Shown here piece by piece: positions 8,065 through 14,931 of a stretch of DNA of 24,329 nucleotides (the stretch's first letter is position 1; the number at the start of each line of letters is the position of its first letter). The stretch is from contig JBBPYC010000040.1 of NCBI GenBank assembly GCA_038200275.1, forward strand, positions 1 through 24,329, written 5' to 3'. The position numbers and the translations under genes were made by a program. Origin of the DNA: JBBPYC01 sp038200275. Its GTDB lineage: Bacteria; Pseudomonadota; Gammaproteobacteria; Burkholderiales; Burkholderiaceae_C. The notes beneath the pieces were generated by a model. That model saw only the letters and a program-made list of their open reading frames with translations, did not search any database and was not told the origin of the DNA.

Positions 8065-8733
8065 CTACCCCATCGATGCCAGCGTCGTGAGCCACTCCAG
8101 TGCCTCGAACACTTCGGCGTCGCCGAGTCCGGAGTCGCCCGGAAATTCGACATAGCGCGAAACCACCGGCAGCTTTTCCATCTCGCAGCGAATCTGATGA
8201 GCGTAATACAACGGATTGATTTCATCGCTCGTGGTGTAGCTTAGCCAAAGCTGGCGCCCATGCAATCGCTCCGGCGGCGCGATCAGGGGCATCACCTCGG
8301 GCAGCAGCCGGCTGTGCATCACCATCGCTGCACGCACAAGTTCCGGGCGCGTCAGCAGCAGCGACAACGACATGATCCCGCCCTGATTGATGCCGCCGAG
8401 CACCACCGAATCGGCATCGATCGCGAGCTGGCTGGCAGCCTGCTCGACGAGCGTTGCGAGTTGCAGGCGGCCTTCACGCTCCTGCGCCTGATCGATGATG
8501 CGCGAGCCGTCTGCGTTCAACGTGAAGTCAAACCACCGATACGCGTTCGGTGCGGTTGCCACCGGCGCGCGCACGCACAGCACATGAAAACAACCCGGCA
8601 CTTGGTCAACCAGTGCAAATGCATCGCGTTCGTTGCCGCCGACGCCGTGCAGTAAAACGAGCAACCAGCGTCGCATTACAGCTTCGGATGCAGGCCGCTC
8701 GAGAAACGTCAGCGGGAGATCGGTCAGCAGCAT
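8065..8733 (-). CDS. YpfH/carboxylesterase-like alpha/beta hydrolase, probably inactive
   Basis: A 222-aa alpha/beta-hydrolase of the phospholipase/carboxylesterase (YpfH, PF02230-like) group. The oxyanion strand LLVLLHGVGGNERD and the long-range order of motifs fit. However, the nucleophile elbow, normally G-F-S-Q-G, reads GGINQGG with Asn116 where the catalytic Ser should be. The usual G-H near the C-terminus reads PGDSGLGDAE with Asp200 in the His place. The acidic member (TSDEINP, about D170) remains. Each change is one base away from the canonical codon (AAT for AGT, GAC for CAC). The reading frame is intact, so this is either a repurposed pseudoenzyme or an early pseudogene. The start is the ATG at 8733; an upstream in-frame TTG at 8784 exists. 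It is divergent from cysB. Confidence 0.82.
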   Translation of the reverse strand: MLLTDLPLTFLERPASEAVMRRWLLVLLHGVGGNERDAFALVDQVPGCFHVLCVRAPVATAPNAYRWFDFTLNADGSRIIDQAQEREGRLQLATLVEQAASQLAIDADSVVLGGINQGGIMSLSLLLTRPELVRAAMVMHSRLLPEVMPLIAPPERLHGRQLWLSYTTSDEINPLYYAHQIRCEMEKLPVVSRYVEFPGDSGLGDAEVFEALEWLTTLASMG

Positions 8734-8953
8734 GAAGATGGTGCGAAACGCAAAGTGAAAAGAATCCGTGGATGATGCGCCCAAATCGCGCCCAAACAGC
8801 CGACGTGTCCTTCACCAATTGGTTGATCCGGATACGGCGTCTGAAATTCAGCACACCGACTTCGCCCATTTCCTCTACGCTGACACCAGCCCGCATAATT
8901 CTCGGCGGCGCGTGCCCGCTCACGGCTGCATGTTCCCATTTTTTTCAAACCCG
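8734..8953. promoter_or_regulatory. Divergent intergenic region, hydrolase gene and cysB
   Basis: About 220 bp between two oppositely directed starts. A CATAAT hexamer near 8893 could be a -10 element for cysB, but no matching -35 at good spacing is clear. CysB proteins commonly autoregulate, so a binding site is expected here, yet its degenerate site cannot be recognised by eye. A short run of Ts (about 8939-8945) precedes the cysB start. Confidence 0.3.
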
Positions 8954-9898
8954 ATGAACCTGCACCAGTTCCGTTTTGTCCAGGAAGCCGCGCGCCATGG
9001 GTTGAACCTGACCGAAGCGGCCAAGGCGCTGCACACCTCACAGCCAGGGGTGTCCAAAGCGATCATCGAGCTCGAGGAAGAGCTTGGCATCGAGATCTTT
9101 GCGCGCCACGGCAAACGGCTGAAGCGCATCACCGAGCCGGGGCAGCATGTGCTGCGCAGCGTTGAGTTGATCATGCGCGAGATTGGCAACCTGAAGCGCA
9201 TCGGCGAAGAGTACAGCGCGCAGGACAGCGGCACCCTGTCGATCGCCACCACGCACACTCAGGCACGCTACGTGTTGCCGAGACCGGTTGCGCGGCTGCG
9301 CGAAGCGTATCCAAAAGTCAACATCAGTCTGCACCAGGGCGCACCGGACCAAGTGGCGCGCATGGTGCAGGATGAAGTCGCCGAGATCGGCGTAGCAACC
9401 GAATCCCTGGCCGAGTACACCGACCTCGTCACGTTGCCATGCTACGAATGGCAGCATGTGCTGGTGTTCCCGCCTGACCACCGATTTGCAACCCAGCCGC
9501 GCGTTACGCTGGAAGATCTGGCGACCGAGCCGATCGTCACCTACCACTCCTCGTTCACCGGCCGCAACCGGATCGATGCCGCGTTTGCGCAACGCCGGCT
9601 CGAGCCGCGCATCGTGCTCGACGCAATCGACTCGGACGTGATCAAGACCTATGTGCGGTTGGGTCTGGGTGTCGGCATCGTGGCCGAAATGGCGGTACGG
9701 GACGACCCAGCCGGGGATCTGGTGGTGCATCCCGCGCGCCAACTGTTCGGCCAGAGCGTGGCGAGAGTGGCGTTCAAACGCGGCGCCTACCTGCGCAATT
9801 TCGTCTATCACTTTGCCGAGTTGGTCAGCGACCGCCTGAGCCGCCCACTGATCGACAAGGCGATGAGCGGTCAGTCCAACAGCGACTACGAGCTCTGA
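8954..9898 (+). CDS. cysB: LysR-type regulator of sulfur assimilation (CysB-like)
   Basis: A 314-aa LysR-family regulator closely resembling CysB, which activates cysteine biosynthesis and sulfate uptake genes in response to O-acetylserine or N-acetylserine and sulfate or sulfide status. The winged helix-turn-helix spans about residues 18-40 (LTEAAKALHTSQPGVSKAII). The CysB signature SIATTHTQARYVLP (about 96-109) is intact. VTYHSSFTGR and DSDVIKTYVRLGLGVGIVAEMAV belong to the inducer-binding core. The start at ATG 8954 (MNLHQFRFVQEAARHG) matches known N-termini; an open extension upstream to 8768 is unconserved. The adjacent methionine aminotransferase-like gene, 56 bp downstream, is consistent with a sulfur amino acid context, but no sulfate assimilation genes lie in the window. 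Confidence 0.94.
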   Translation: MNLHQFRFVQEAARHGLNLTEAAKALHTSQPGVSKAIIELEEELGIEIFARHGKRLKRITEPGQHVLRSVELIMREIGNLKRIGEEYSAQDSGTLSIATTHTQARYVLPRPVARLREAYPKVNISLHQGAPDQVARMVQDEVAEIGVATESLAEYTDLVTLPCYEWQHVLVFPPDHRFATQPRVTLEDLATEPIVTYHSSFTGRNRIDAAFAQRRLEPRIVLDAIDSDVIKTYVRLGLGVGIVAEMAVRDDPAGDLVVHPARQLFGQSVARVAFKRGAYLRNFVYHFAELVSDRLSRPLIDKAMSGQSNSDYEL

Positions 9899-9954
9899 TA
9901 CAAACTGGCTCCGGCCATGCACGCAACAGGCCCAGCCGAGAACCAACCCAACCC

Positions 9955-11130
9955 ATGAATCCCTTGATCGCCGCGACCCCACGTACCCCCGCACTTTCCA
10001 GCAAGCTGCCGAACGTCGGCACCACGATCTTCACCGTGATGTCGGCCTTGGCGCAGCAGCACGATGCGGTGAACCTGGGCCAGGGATTTCCGGACTTCGA
10101 CTGCGACCCGGCGTTGATCAATGCCGTCACCGCAGCCATGAAAGGCGGCTTGAATCAGTACCCCCCGATGGCCGGCGTGCCAGTGCTGCGGGAAGCGGTG
10201 GCCGCCAAGATGGAAGCCGTCTACGGCCATCGATACAACGCTGCCGACGAGATCACGATTACCGCTGGCGGCACGCAAGCCATCCTGACCGCAATCCTTG
10301 CGATCGTGCGCCCCGGTGACGAAGTGATCGTGCTGGAGCCGTGCTACGACAGTTACGTGCCGAACATCGAATTGGCGGGCGGTACCGTGGTTCGGGTGCC
10401 GCTCACGCCGCACACGTTCCGGCCCGATTTCGAGCAAATTGCAGCGGCCATCTCGCCGCGCACGCGCGCGATGATCGTCAACTCCCCGCACAACCCGAGC
10501 GGCACGGTCTGGTCCGCGGCCGACATGCAACGGCTTGAAGCATTGCTCGACGGCACCGACGTCCTGCTGATCAGCGACGAGGTCTATGAACACATGGTAT
10601 TCGATGGCCAGCAGCACCAGAGCGCCGCGCGCTATCCGGCGCTGGCCGCGCGCAGCTTCGTCGTGGGCAGTTTCGGCAAGACCTTTCATGTGACCGGCTG
10701 GAAGGTTGGCGTGGTTGCCGCTCCAGCCGCACTGACAGCAGAATTCCGCAAGGTGCATCAGTTCAACGTGTTCACGGTGAATACGCCGGTGCAGCACGGC
10801 CTTGCAGCCTACATGGCCGATGCAGAGACATATCGGTCGTTGCCTGCGTTCTATCAGGACAAACGGGACCGATTTCGCGCTGGGCTTGCCAACACCCGCT
10901 TCGAGTTGCTGCCCTGTGAAGGCAGCTTCTTCCAGTGTGTCGGCATCGACTCGGTCAGCGATTTGCCTGAGCCGGACTTCTGCCGGTGGCTCACCACCGA
11001 AATGGGCGTTGCAGCAATCCCGCTATCGGTGTTCTACGGCGCGGCGTTCGACCAGCGTGTGGTGCGGTTTTGTTTTGCGAAAAAAGACGAAACACTTGAC
11101 CTTGCGCTTGAACGGCTCGCTGCGCTGTAG
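9955..11130 (+). CDS. ybdL: Methionine aminotransferase-like class I PLP enzyme
   Basis: A 391-aa fold-type I aminotransferase resembling E. coli YbdL, which prefers methionine, histidine and phenylalanine with 2-oxo acids. The PLP lysine is K242 in VGSFGKTFHVTGWK. NSPHNPSGTVW, the cofactor-binding Asp of ISDEVYEH (D208) and the C-terminal VRFCFAKK with the carboxylate-binding Arg are present. SKLPNVGTTIFTVMSALAQQ and the end motif GVAAIPLSVFY also match YbdL well. A role in methionine salvage is plausible from the family and from cysB upstream. It could share a transcript with cysB. Kynurenine aminotransferase-type enzymes are the nearest alternative. Its stop faces crtE, with only 15 bp between the convergent genes. 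Confidence 0.9.
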   Translation: MNPLIAATPRTPALSSKLPNVGTTIFTVMSALAQQHDAVNLGQGFPDFDCDPALINAVTAAMKGGLNQYPPMAGVPVLREAVAAKMEAVYGHRYNAADEITITAGGTQAILTAILAIVRPGDEVIVLEPCYDSYVPNIELAGGTVVRVPLTPHTFRPDFEQIAAAISPRTRAMIVNSPHNPSGTVWSAADMQRLEALLDGTDVLLISDEVYEHMVFDGQQHQSAARYPALAARSFVVGSFGKTFHVTGWKVGVVAAPAALTAEFRKVHQFNVFTVNTPVQHGLAAYMADAETYRSLPAFYQDKRDRFRAGLANTRFELLPCEGSFFQCVGIDSVSDLPEPDFCRWLTTEMGVAAIPLSVFYGAAFDQRVVRFCFAKKDETLDLALERLAAL

Positions 11131-11145
11131 CCATTTGCGGCCGGC

Positions 11146-12171
11146 TCAAGCAACCGGTTGGCTCGCTGGCTCCGCAATCCGATCGATCAGCCGCCACAAG
11201 CCGTCGCTGCGTTCGCCAAACGTCTGCTGCAGCAGCCGCTTGGCCGCATCGATCTCCGCCGTGAGCCGTACGCTGGCAGCCTCGCGGCCGAGCAAGGCGA
11301 CCAATGTCGGGCGACTGTCCGGCTGAAATCCGAACGCAGCCGCCGATGACAGGGCGAGACAGCCCGAATCGTCCAGGTCGTCCTGCAGCTGAAACGCCTG
11401 GCCGATCCGGTCCGCGCAACTGCGCAGCGCAGAACGCGCGGCCCCGTCGGCACGTGCATCCGCCGCGGCCAGATCGAAAGCCGCCGCGAACAACGCGCCG
11501 GTCTTGAGTTGATTGGTTTCCTCGGTCGCCCGCACTGCGTCGCTGTTCGGGCCACTGGTCGCGGCATCCACCGGTTCGCGCAGATCGCGCCATTGGCCGC
11601 GCACCAGCCCCGCAGGGCCGACCGCATCCGCCAACGCGACGACCATCTCAGCACGTGCTGCCGCGTCGATCGCATTCGCAGCAGCCAGCACGCCGTAAGC
11701 GCGGCTCAGCAGTGCGACGGTTGCAAGCAACGCTACGTCCTCGCCGAACGCGCGGTGCAGCGCTGGCTGGCCACGCCGCAGCAGCGCATTGTCCATGCAC
11801 GGAAGGTCATCCAGCACGAGCGAAGCGGCATGAACCAGCTCGATCGCGCACGCCGCATCGAGCAGTCGCTGCGGCTCGCGGCCGAGGCAGCGTGCAGTCA
11901 TCAATACCAGCAAGGGCCGAATGCGCTTGCCCGGCGTCAGCACGGCGTTGCGCATCGCCGCAGCCACGGCATCGGTGCCAGCCGGCGGCTTCGGCAGCAA
12001 TTCGTGCAGTCGCTCCTCGACCGCGTCGCGCCAGCACCGGAGTTCGGTCTCGATCGGCGCGGCGCCGACGGCGTGGGTGGCGCCGACATGGGCCGCGTCG
12101 GTAATGGCCTCGCCGTCGCGGTGGTCCAGTCGGGCGTCGTGGGTGGGATTGCGGTCAACGGTTCGAGTCAT
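11146..12171 (-). CDS. crtE: Geranylgeranyl diphosphate synthase
   Basis: CrtE condenses IPP with allylic diphosphates to give GGPP, the precursor of phytoene. This 341-aa protein has GKRIRP (81-86), the first aspartate-rich motif as DDLPCMD (121-127, the bacterial form with two inserted residues) and the second as FQLQDDLDD (about 257-265). HAASLVLDD and LVRGQWRDL are as in CrtE of Pantoea-type clusters. The first 40 residues are additional and not conserved. In the C-terminal block the usual GK(S/P)TLV reads DSRPTLVALLG, with Arg for Lys, a conservative change. The gene is inverted relative to crtXYIB, whereas in the classic crtE-X-Y-I-B order it runs in the same direction. An ispA-type FPP synthase is a less likely reading given the neighbours. 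Confidence 0.93.
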   Translation of the reverse strand: MTRTVDRNPTHDARLDHRDGEAITDAAHVGATHAVGAAPIETELRCWRDAVEERLHELLPKPPAGTDAVAAAMRNAVLTPGKRIRPLLVLMTARCLGREPQRLLDAACAIELVHAASLVLDDLPCMDNALLRRGQPALHRAFGEDVALLATVALLSRAYGVLAAANAIDAAARAEMVVALADAVGPAGLVRGQWRDLREPVDAATSGPNSDAVRATEETNQLKTGALFAAAFDLAAADARADGAARSALRSCADRIGQAFQLQDDLDDSGCLALSSAAAFGFQPDSRPTLVALLGREAASVRLTAEIDAAKRLLQQTFGERSDGLWRLIDRIAEPASQPVA

Positions 12172-12381
12172 CGTGGTCGGTCGGTTCGCCCTGGGTCGAT
12201 TGTGCTGGCTGCGTCATACGCATGCCCTGCGCACAGATTTTGCGCGTCATCCCTTAGCATCTGCCCTCCCGGCAGCTGCCGTGTTGGAAGCCGGTGCAAG
12301 TCGAGCTGTGCTTCGGCTGTGTGCCGCCTGACGGCTGCCCCCCACTTTTCGTTTCTTCACCTGACTCGACCTCATCCAGTT
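12172..12381. promoter_or_regulatory. Divergent crtE/crtX control region
   Basis: About 210 bp between the crtE start and the proposed crtX start. It must carry the promoters of both arms of the carotenoid cluster. Visible elements are TGCGT-CAT-ACGCA (12210-12222), two direct copies of GCGTCAT 33 bp apart (12211-12217 and 12244-12250), and the perfect palindrome at 12270-12281. A stretch at 12286-12302 resembles the conserved core of cobalamin riboswitches. No confident sigma-70 hexamer pair was found. Confidence 0.45.
12270..12281. repeat. Perfect 12-bp palindrome CGGCAGCTGCCG
   Basis: A perfect dyad located between the divergent crtE and crtX genes. It could be an operator half-way between the two promoters or the top of an RNA hairpin in the crtX leader. 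A palindrome of this length made only of common GC-rich words can also occur by chance, so its role is unproven. Confidence 0.35.
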
Positions 12382-13722
12382 TTGGCCTGTTTTGCCGTCA
12401 TCGCTCCGCCATTCACCAGCCACATTCGGGCGCTGGAAGCCGTCGCAGCCGAGTTGATTGCGCGAGGCCACCGTGTGGTCTGGCTGCAGCAGCGGGACGT
12501 ACAGGCGCTGCTGCGCGAGCCGCGCATCGAGTTCGTGGCAGTCGGCCAGCAGTCGTTTCCCGCCGGTTCGCTGGCGCGCATCGTCGCCCATGCAGCGCAT
12601 CCAGGCGGGCCGCTTGGCCTTCGCCGCGTGATCCGTGACATGGCCCGGCAGACCACGATGCTCTGCCAAGAGGCGCTGCCGCTGCTGCGCGAACACGGCG
12701 TCGACGTCGTGATCGCCGACCAGATGGAAGCGGCCGGCGGACTCGTCGCCGCCGCACTCAGACTGCCCTGGGTATCGGTTGCGTGTGCGCTGCCGATCAA
12801 CCGCGAGCCTGCCCTGCCCTTGCCCGTGATGCCCTGGGGTCCTGCACGCGCCGACGACGCCGCAGCGCTGCAGCGCAACGTGGTCAGTGCGCGCATCTAC
12901 GACTGGCTGATGGGCCCGCACGATCGCGCCATCGCCGACCAGGCAGCTGCAATGGGTCTGAGCGGCCGGACAACGCTCATCGACTGTCTGTCGCCCTGTC
13001 TGCAGGTGAGCCAGACCATCGAGGCGTTCGACTTCCCGCGCCGCGCCGCGCCGGCTGCGTTGCACCCGGTCGGGCCGCTGCGGCTGCCATTGGTGGCCGA
13101 GTCCGCGCTTGAGCTGAACCCGGTCGACGACGCCCGGCCTCTGGTGTTCGCCTCACTGGGCACGCTGCAGGGCGGCCGGTTCGGCCTGTTCAAGCGGATC
13201 GCAAAGGCCTGCCGGGCGCTTGATGTGCAGCTGCTCCTCGCCCACTGCGGCGGACTCGATGCAGCGCAAAGCGGCGCGCTTGTGCGCCTTGGCGCGCGTT
13301 GGGTCACGGACTTTGCACCGCAGCGCGCGGCGCTTGGGCGCGCCGATGTGGTCGTCACGCACGCCGGGTTGAACACAGTGCTTGACGCATTGGTGGCTGG
13401 CACGCCGATGCTGCTGTTGCCGATCGCGTTCGACCAAGCCGGCGTGGCTGCGCGCGTGCTGCATGCGCAAGCGGGCCTGCGGCTGTTGCCGTCGCTGGCC
13501 AGCACCCGTGCGATCACGCGGGCACTGCGGCGGCTGCTCGATGAGCCGACTTTCGCAGCCCAGGCTGAGGCGTTAGGCCAGCAGGTCCCTGCTGGGGATG
13601 CAGGCACTCGCCGCGCGGCCGATCTGATCGAGGCCATGGCTCGAACCGCACCCGGTGGACCTGACGAATGCGTTGCCCAAGTAACCGCTGGCGTCAGGGT
13701 CGACGCCGCTACGCATGGCTGA
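12382..13722 (+). CDS. crtX: Zeaxanthin glucosyltransferase
   Basis: CrtX transfers glucose from UDP-glucose to the hydroxyl groups of zeaxanthin. This GT1-family protein shows FAVIAPPFTSHIRALE at the N-terminus (His14 is the expected base), AHAAHPGGPLGL, DQMEAAGGLVAAAL, VACALPINREP, IYDWLMGPHDR, FASLGTLQGGRFGLFK and the C-terminal nucleotide-binding THAGLNTVLDAL with PIAFDQAGVAARV. All match Pantoea-type CrtX in order. The start is uncertain because no ATG precedes the conserved region. TTG 12382 (446 aa) aligns best with family N-termini, and GTG 12319 is an in-frame alternative. No ribosome site is evident. The stop overlaps the crtY start by eight bases, implying translational coupling. 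Confidence 0.92.
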   Translation: MACFAVIAPPFTSHIRALEAVAAELIARGHRVVWLQQRDVQALLREPRIEFVAVGQQSFPAGSLARIVAHAAHPGGPLGLRRVIRDMARQTTMLCQEALPLLREHGVDVVIADQMEAAGGLVAAALRLPWVSVACALPINREPALPLPVMPWGPARADDAAALQRNVVSARIYDWLMGPHDRAIADQAAAMGLSGRTTLIDCLSPCLQVSQTIEAFDFPRRAAPAALHPVGPLRLPLVAESALELNPVDDARPLVFASLGTLQGGRFGLFKRIAKACRALDVQLLLAHCGGLDAAQSGALVRLGARWVTDFAPQRAALGRADVVVTHAGLNTVLDALVAGTPMLLLPIAFDQAGVAARVLHAQAGLRLLPSLASTRAITRALRRLLDEPTFAAQAEALGQQVPAGDAGTRRAADLIEAMARTAPGGPDECVAQVTAGVRVDAATHG

Positions 13723-14905
13723 ATGCAATGACATCTCACTCGACGCCGACTTGATTCTGGTCGGCGGCGGGCTGGCAAACGGGTTGATTGCCTGGCATCT
13801 GGCCGCCTGCCGTCCTGAATGGCGTGTGCTGCTGCTGGAGCGCGCTGAGACGCTCGGCGGCAACCACACCTGGTCATTTCACGATGGCGATTTGACTGCC
13901 GAGCAGCACGGCTGGATTGGTCCGCTGGTCGAACACCGTTGGAAGACGCACCAGGTGCGCTTTCCCGCGAGGACACGGGCGCTGTCCAGCGACTACCTGT
14001 CGATCGGCTCTCAGCGATTCGCCACGCAGCTCGGCGATCGACTCGGCAACTGGGTTCGCACTGGCATCGACGTGCGAGACGTGACGCCGGATGCGGTGGT
14101 GTTGGCGGACGGCACGCGGCTCGTCGCGCGTGCGGTGATCGACGGCCGCGGTCAACGCCCTTCGCCCCACCTGCGTCTCGGGTTCCAAAAATTTCTGGGT
14201 CAGGAAGTGCGCACCGAAGTGCCGCATGGGATCCGTGCGCCGATCCTGATGGACGCCACCGTCGAGCAACGCGAGGGCTACCGCTTCGTCTACGTGCTGC
14301 CGCTGGCGACGGACCGGTTGTTGATCGAAGACACGTACTACACCGACGGTGGAGCGCTCGACGCCGACGCGCTGCGCGCTCAGATTGCCGACTACGCCAG
14401 CGCACAGGGCTGGGCAATCGAATCGGTGGCGCGCGAAGAGCACGGGGTGCTGCCAATCGTGCTGGCCGGCGACTGCGAGGCGTTTTGGGACGACGCAGAC
14501 GGCGTACCGCAGTCGGGCCTGTCGGCGGGCCTGTTTCACCCGACCACTGGTTATTCGCTGCCGTCTGCGGTGGCGTTGGCCGAGCACATCGCGGCGGCCT
14601 TCCCTGAGCTGTCTGCGCTGAATGCGCCTGCGTTGTTCGCCAGCGTTCGCGCCCATGCGCTCGAACGCTGGCGCGCGCAGGGCTTCTACCGTTTGCTCAA
14701 CCGCATGCTGTTTCAGGCGGCCGAGCCGACCGAGCGCTGGCGCGTGATGCAGCGGTTCTACGGCCTTCGCGAGCCGTTGATCGGCCGCTTCTACGCTGGG
14801 CGCAGCACTCGGCTCGACCGCCTGCGCATCCTGACCGGACGGCCGCCGGTGCCATTGGGAGCAGCGCTGCGGGCGGCGCTCGACCTGCGTATGCTCAACC
14901 GATGA
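13715..14905 (+). CDS. crtY: Lycopene beta-cyclase
   Basis: CrtY cyclises both ends of lycopene to beta-ionone rings, giving beta-carotene, with FAD acting as a non-redox cofactor. The 396-aa sequence begins with a Rossmann motif (DLILVGGGLANGLIAWHL, about 12-29) and an acidic residue at the second strand (LLLERAETLGGNHTWSFH). DGRGQRP, GFQKFLGQE, FVYVLPLATDRLLIEDTYYTD and GLFHPTTGYSLPSAVALAE are conserved CrtY motifs. ERWRVMQRFYGLREPLIGRFYAG near the C-terminus also fits. The ATG lies inside the end of crtX (8-base overlap). The TGA at 14903-14905 is part of an ATGA that also opens a nine-codon mini-ORF leading to crtI. Confidence 0.95.
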   Translation: MAECNDISLDADLILVGGGLANGLIAWHLAACRPEWRVLLLERAETLGGNHTWSFHDGDLTAEQHGWIGPLVEHRWKTHQVRFPARTRALSSDYLSIGSQRFATQLGDRLGNWVRTGIDVRDVTPDAVVLADGTRLVARAVIDGRGQRPSPHLRLGFQKFLGQEVRTEVPHGIRAPILMDATVEQREGYRFVYVLPLATDRLLIEDTYYTDGGALDADALRAQIADYASAQGWAIESVAREEHGVLPIVLAGDCEAFWDDADGVPQSGLSAGLFHPTTGYSLPSAVALAEHIAAAFPELSALNAPALFASVRAHALERWRAQGFYRLLNRMLFQAAEPTERWRVMQRFYGLREPLIGRFYAGRSTRLDRLRILTGRPPVPLGAALRAALDLRMLNR

Positions 14906-14931
14906 CTGACCGCAAGATTCGCCTGCCATGA
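14902..14931 (+). other. Nine-codon mini-ORF bridging crtY and crtI
   Basis: The sequence ATG...TGA encodes MTDRKIRLP. Its ATG overlaps the crtY stop (ATGA, 14902-14905) and its TGA overlaps the crtI ATG (ATGA, 14928-14931). Its first four residues, MTDR, equal the CrtI N-terminus, and ATGACTGACCGC nearly repeats ATGACCGACCGC. It looks like a tandem duplication of the crtI start that now could relay terminating ribosomes by two successive re-initiations. Translation is not proven. Confidence 0.4.

Noticed and set aside
11131..11145. Bidirectional terminator between the aminotransferase gene and crtE
   Set aside because: Only weak GC-rich complementarity (GCCGG with CCGG) is present, and there are no T-runs.
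11509..12381. Open frame continuing upstream of crtX, antisense to crtE
   Set aside because: It has no conserved sequence, and the opposite strand clearly encodes CrtE. Long antisense frames are expected in GC-rich DNA.
12897..14456. Long minus-strand frame (519 codons) over crtX and crtY
   Set aside because: The translation is Arg/Ser/Ala-rich without any motif, and it lies opposite two well-recognised genes. It is a codon-composition shadow.
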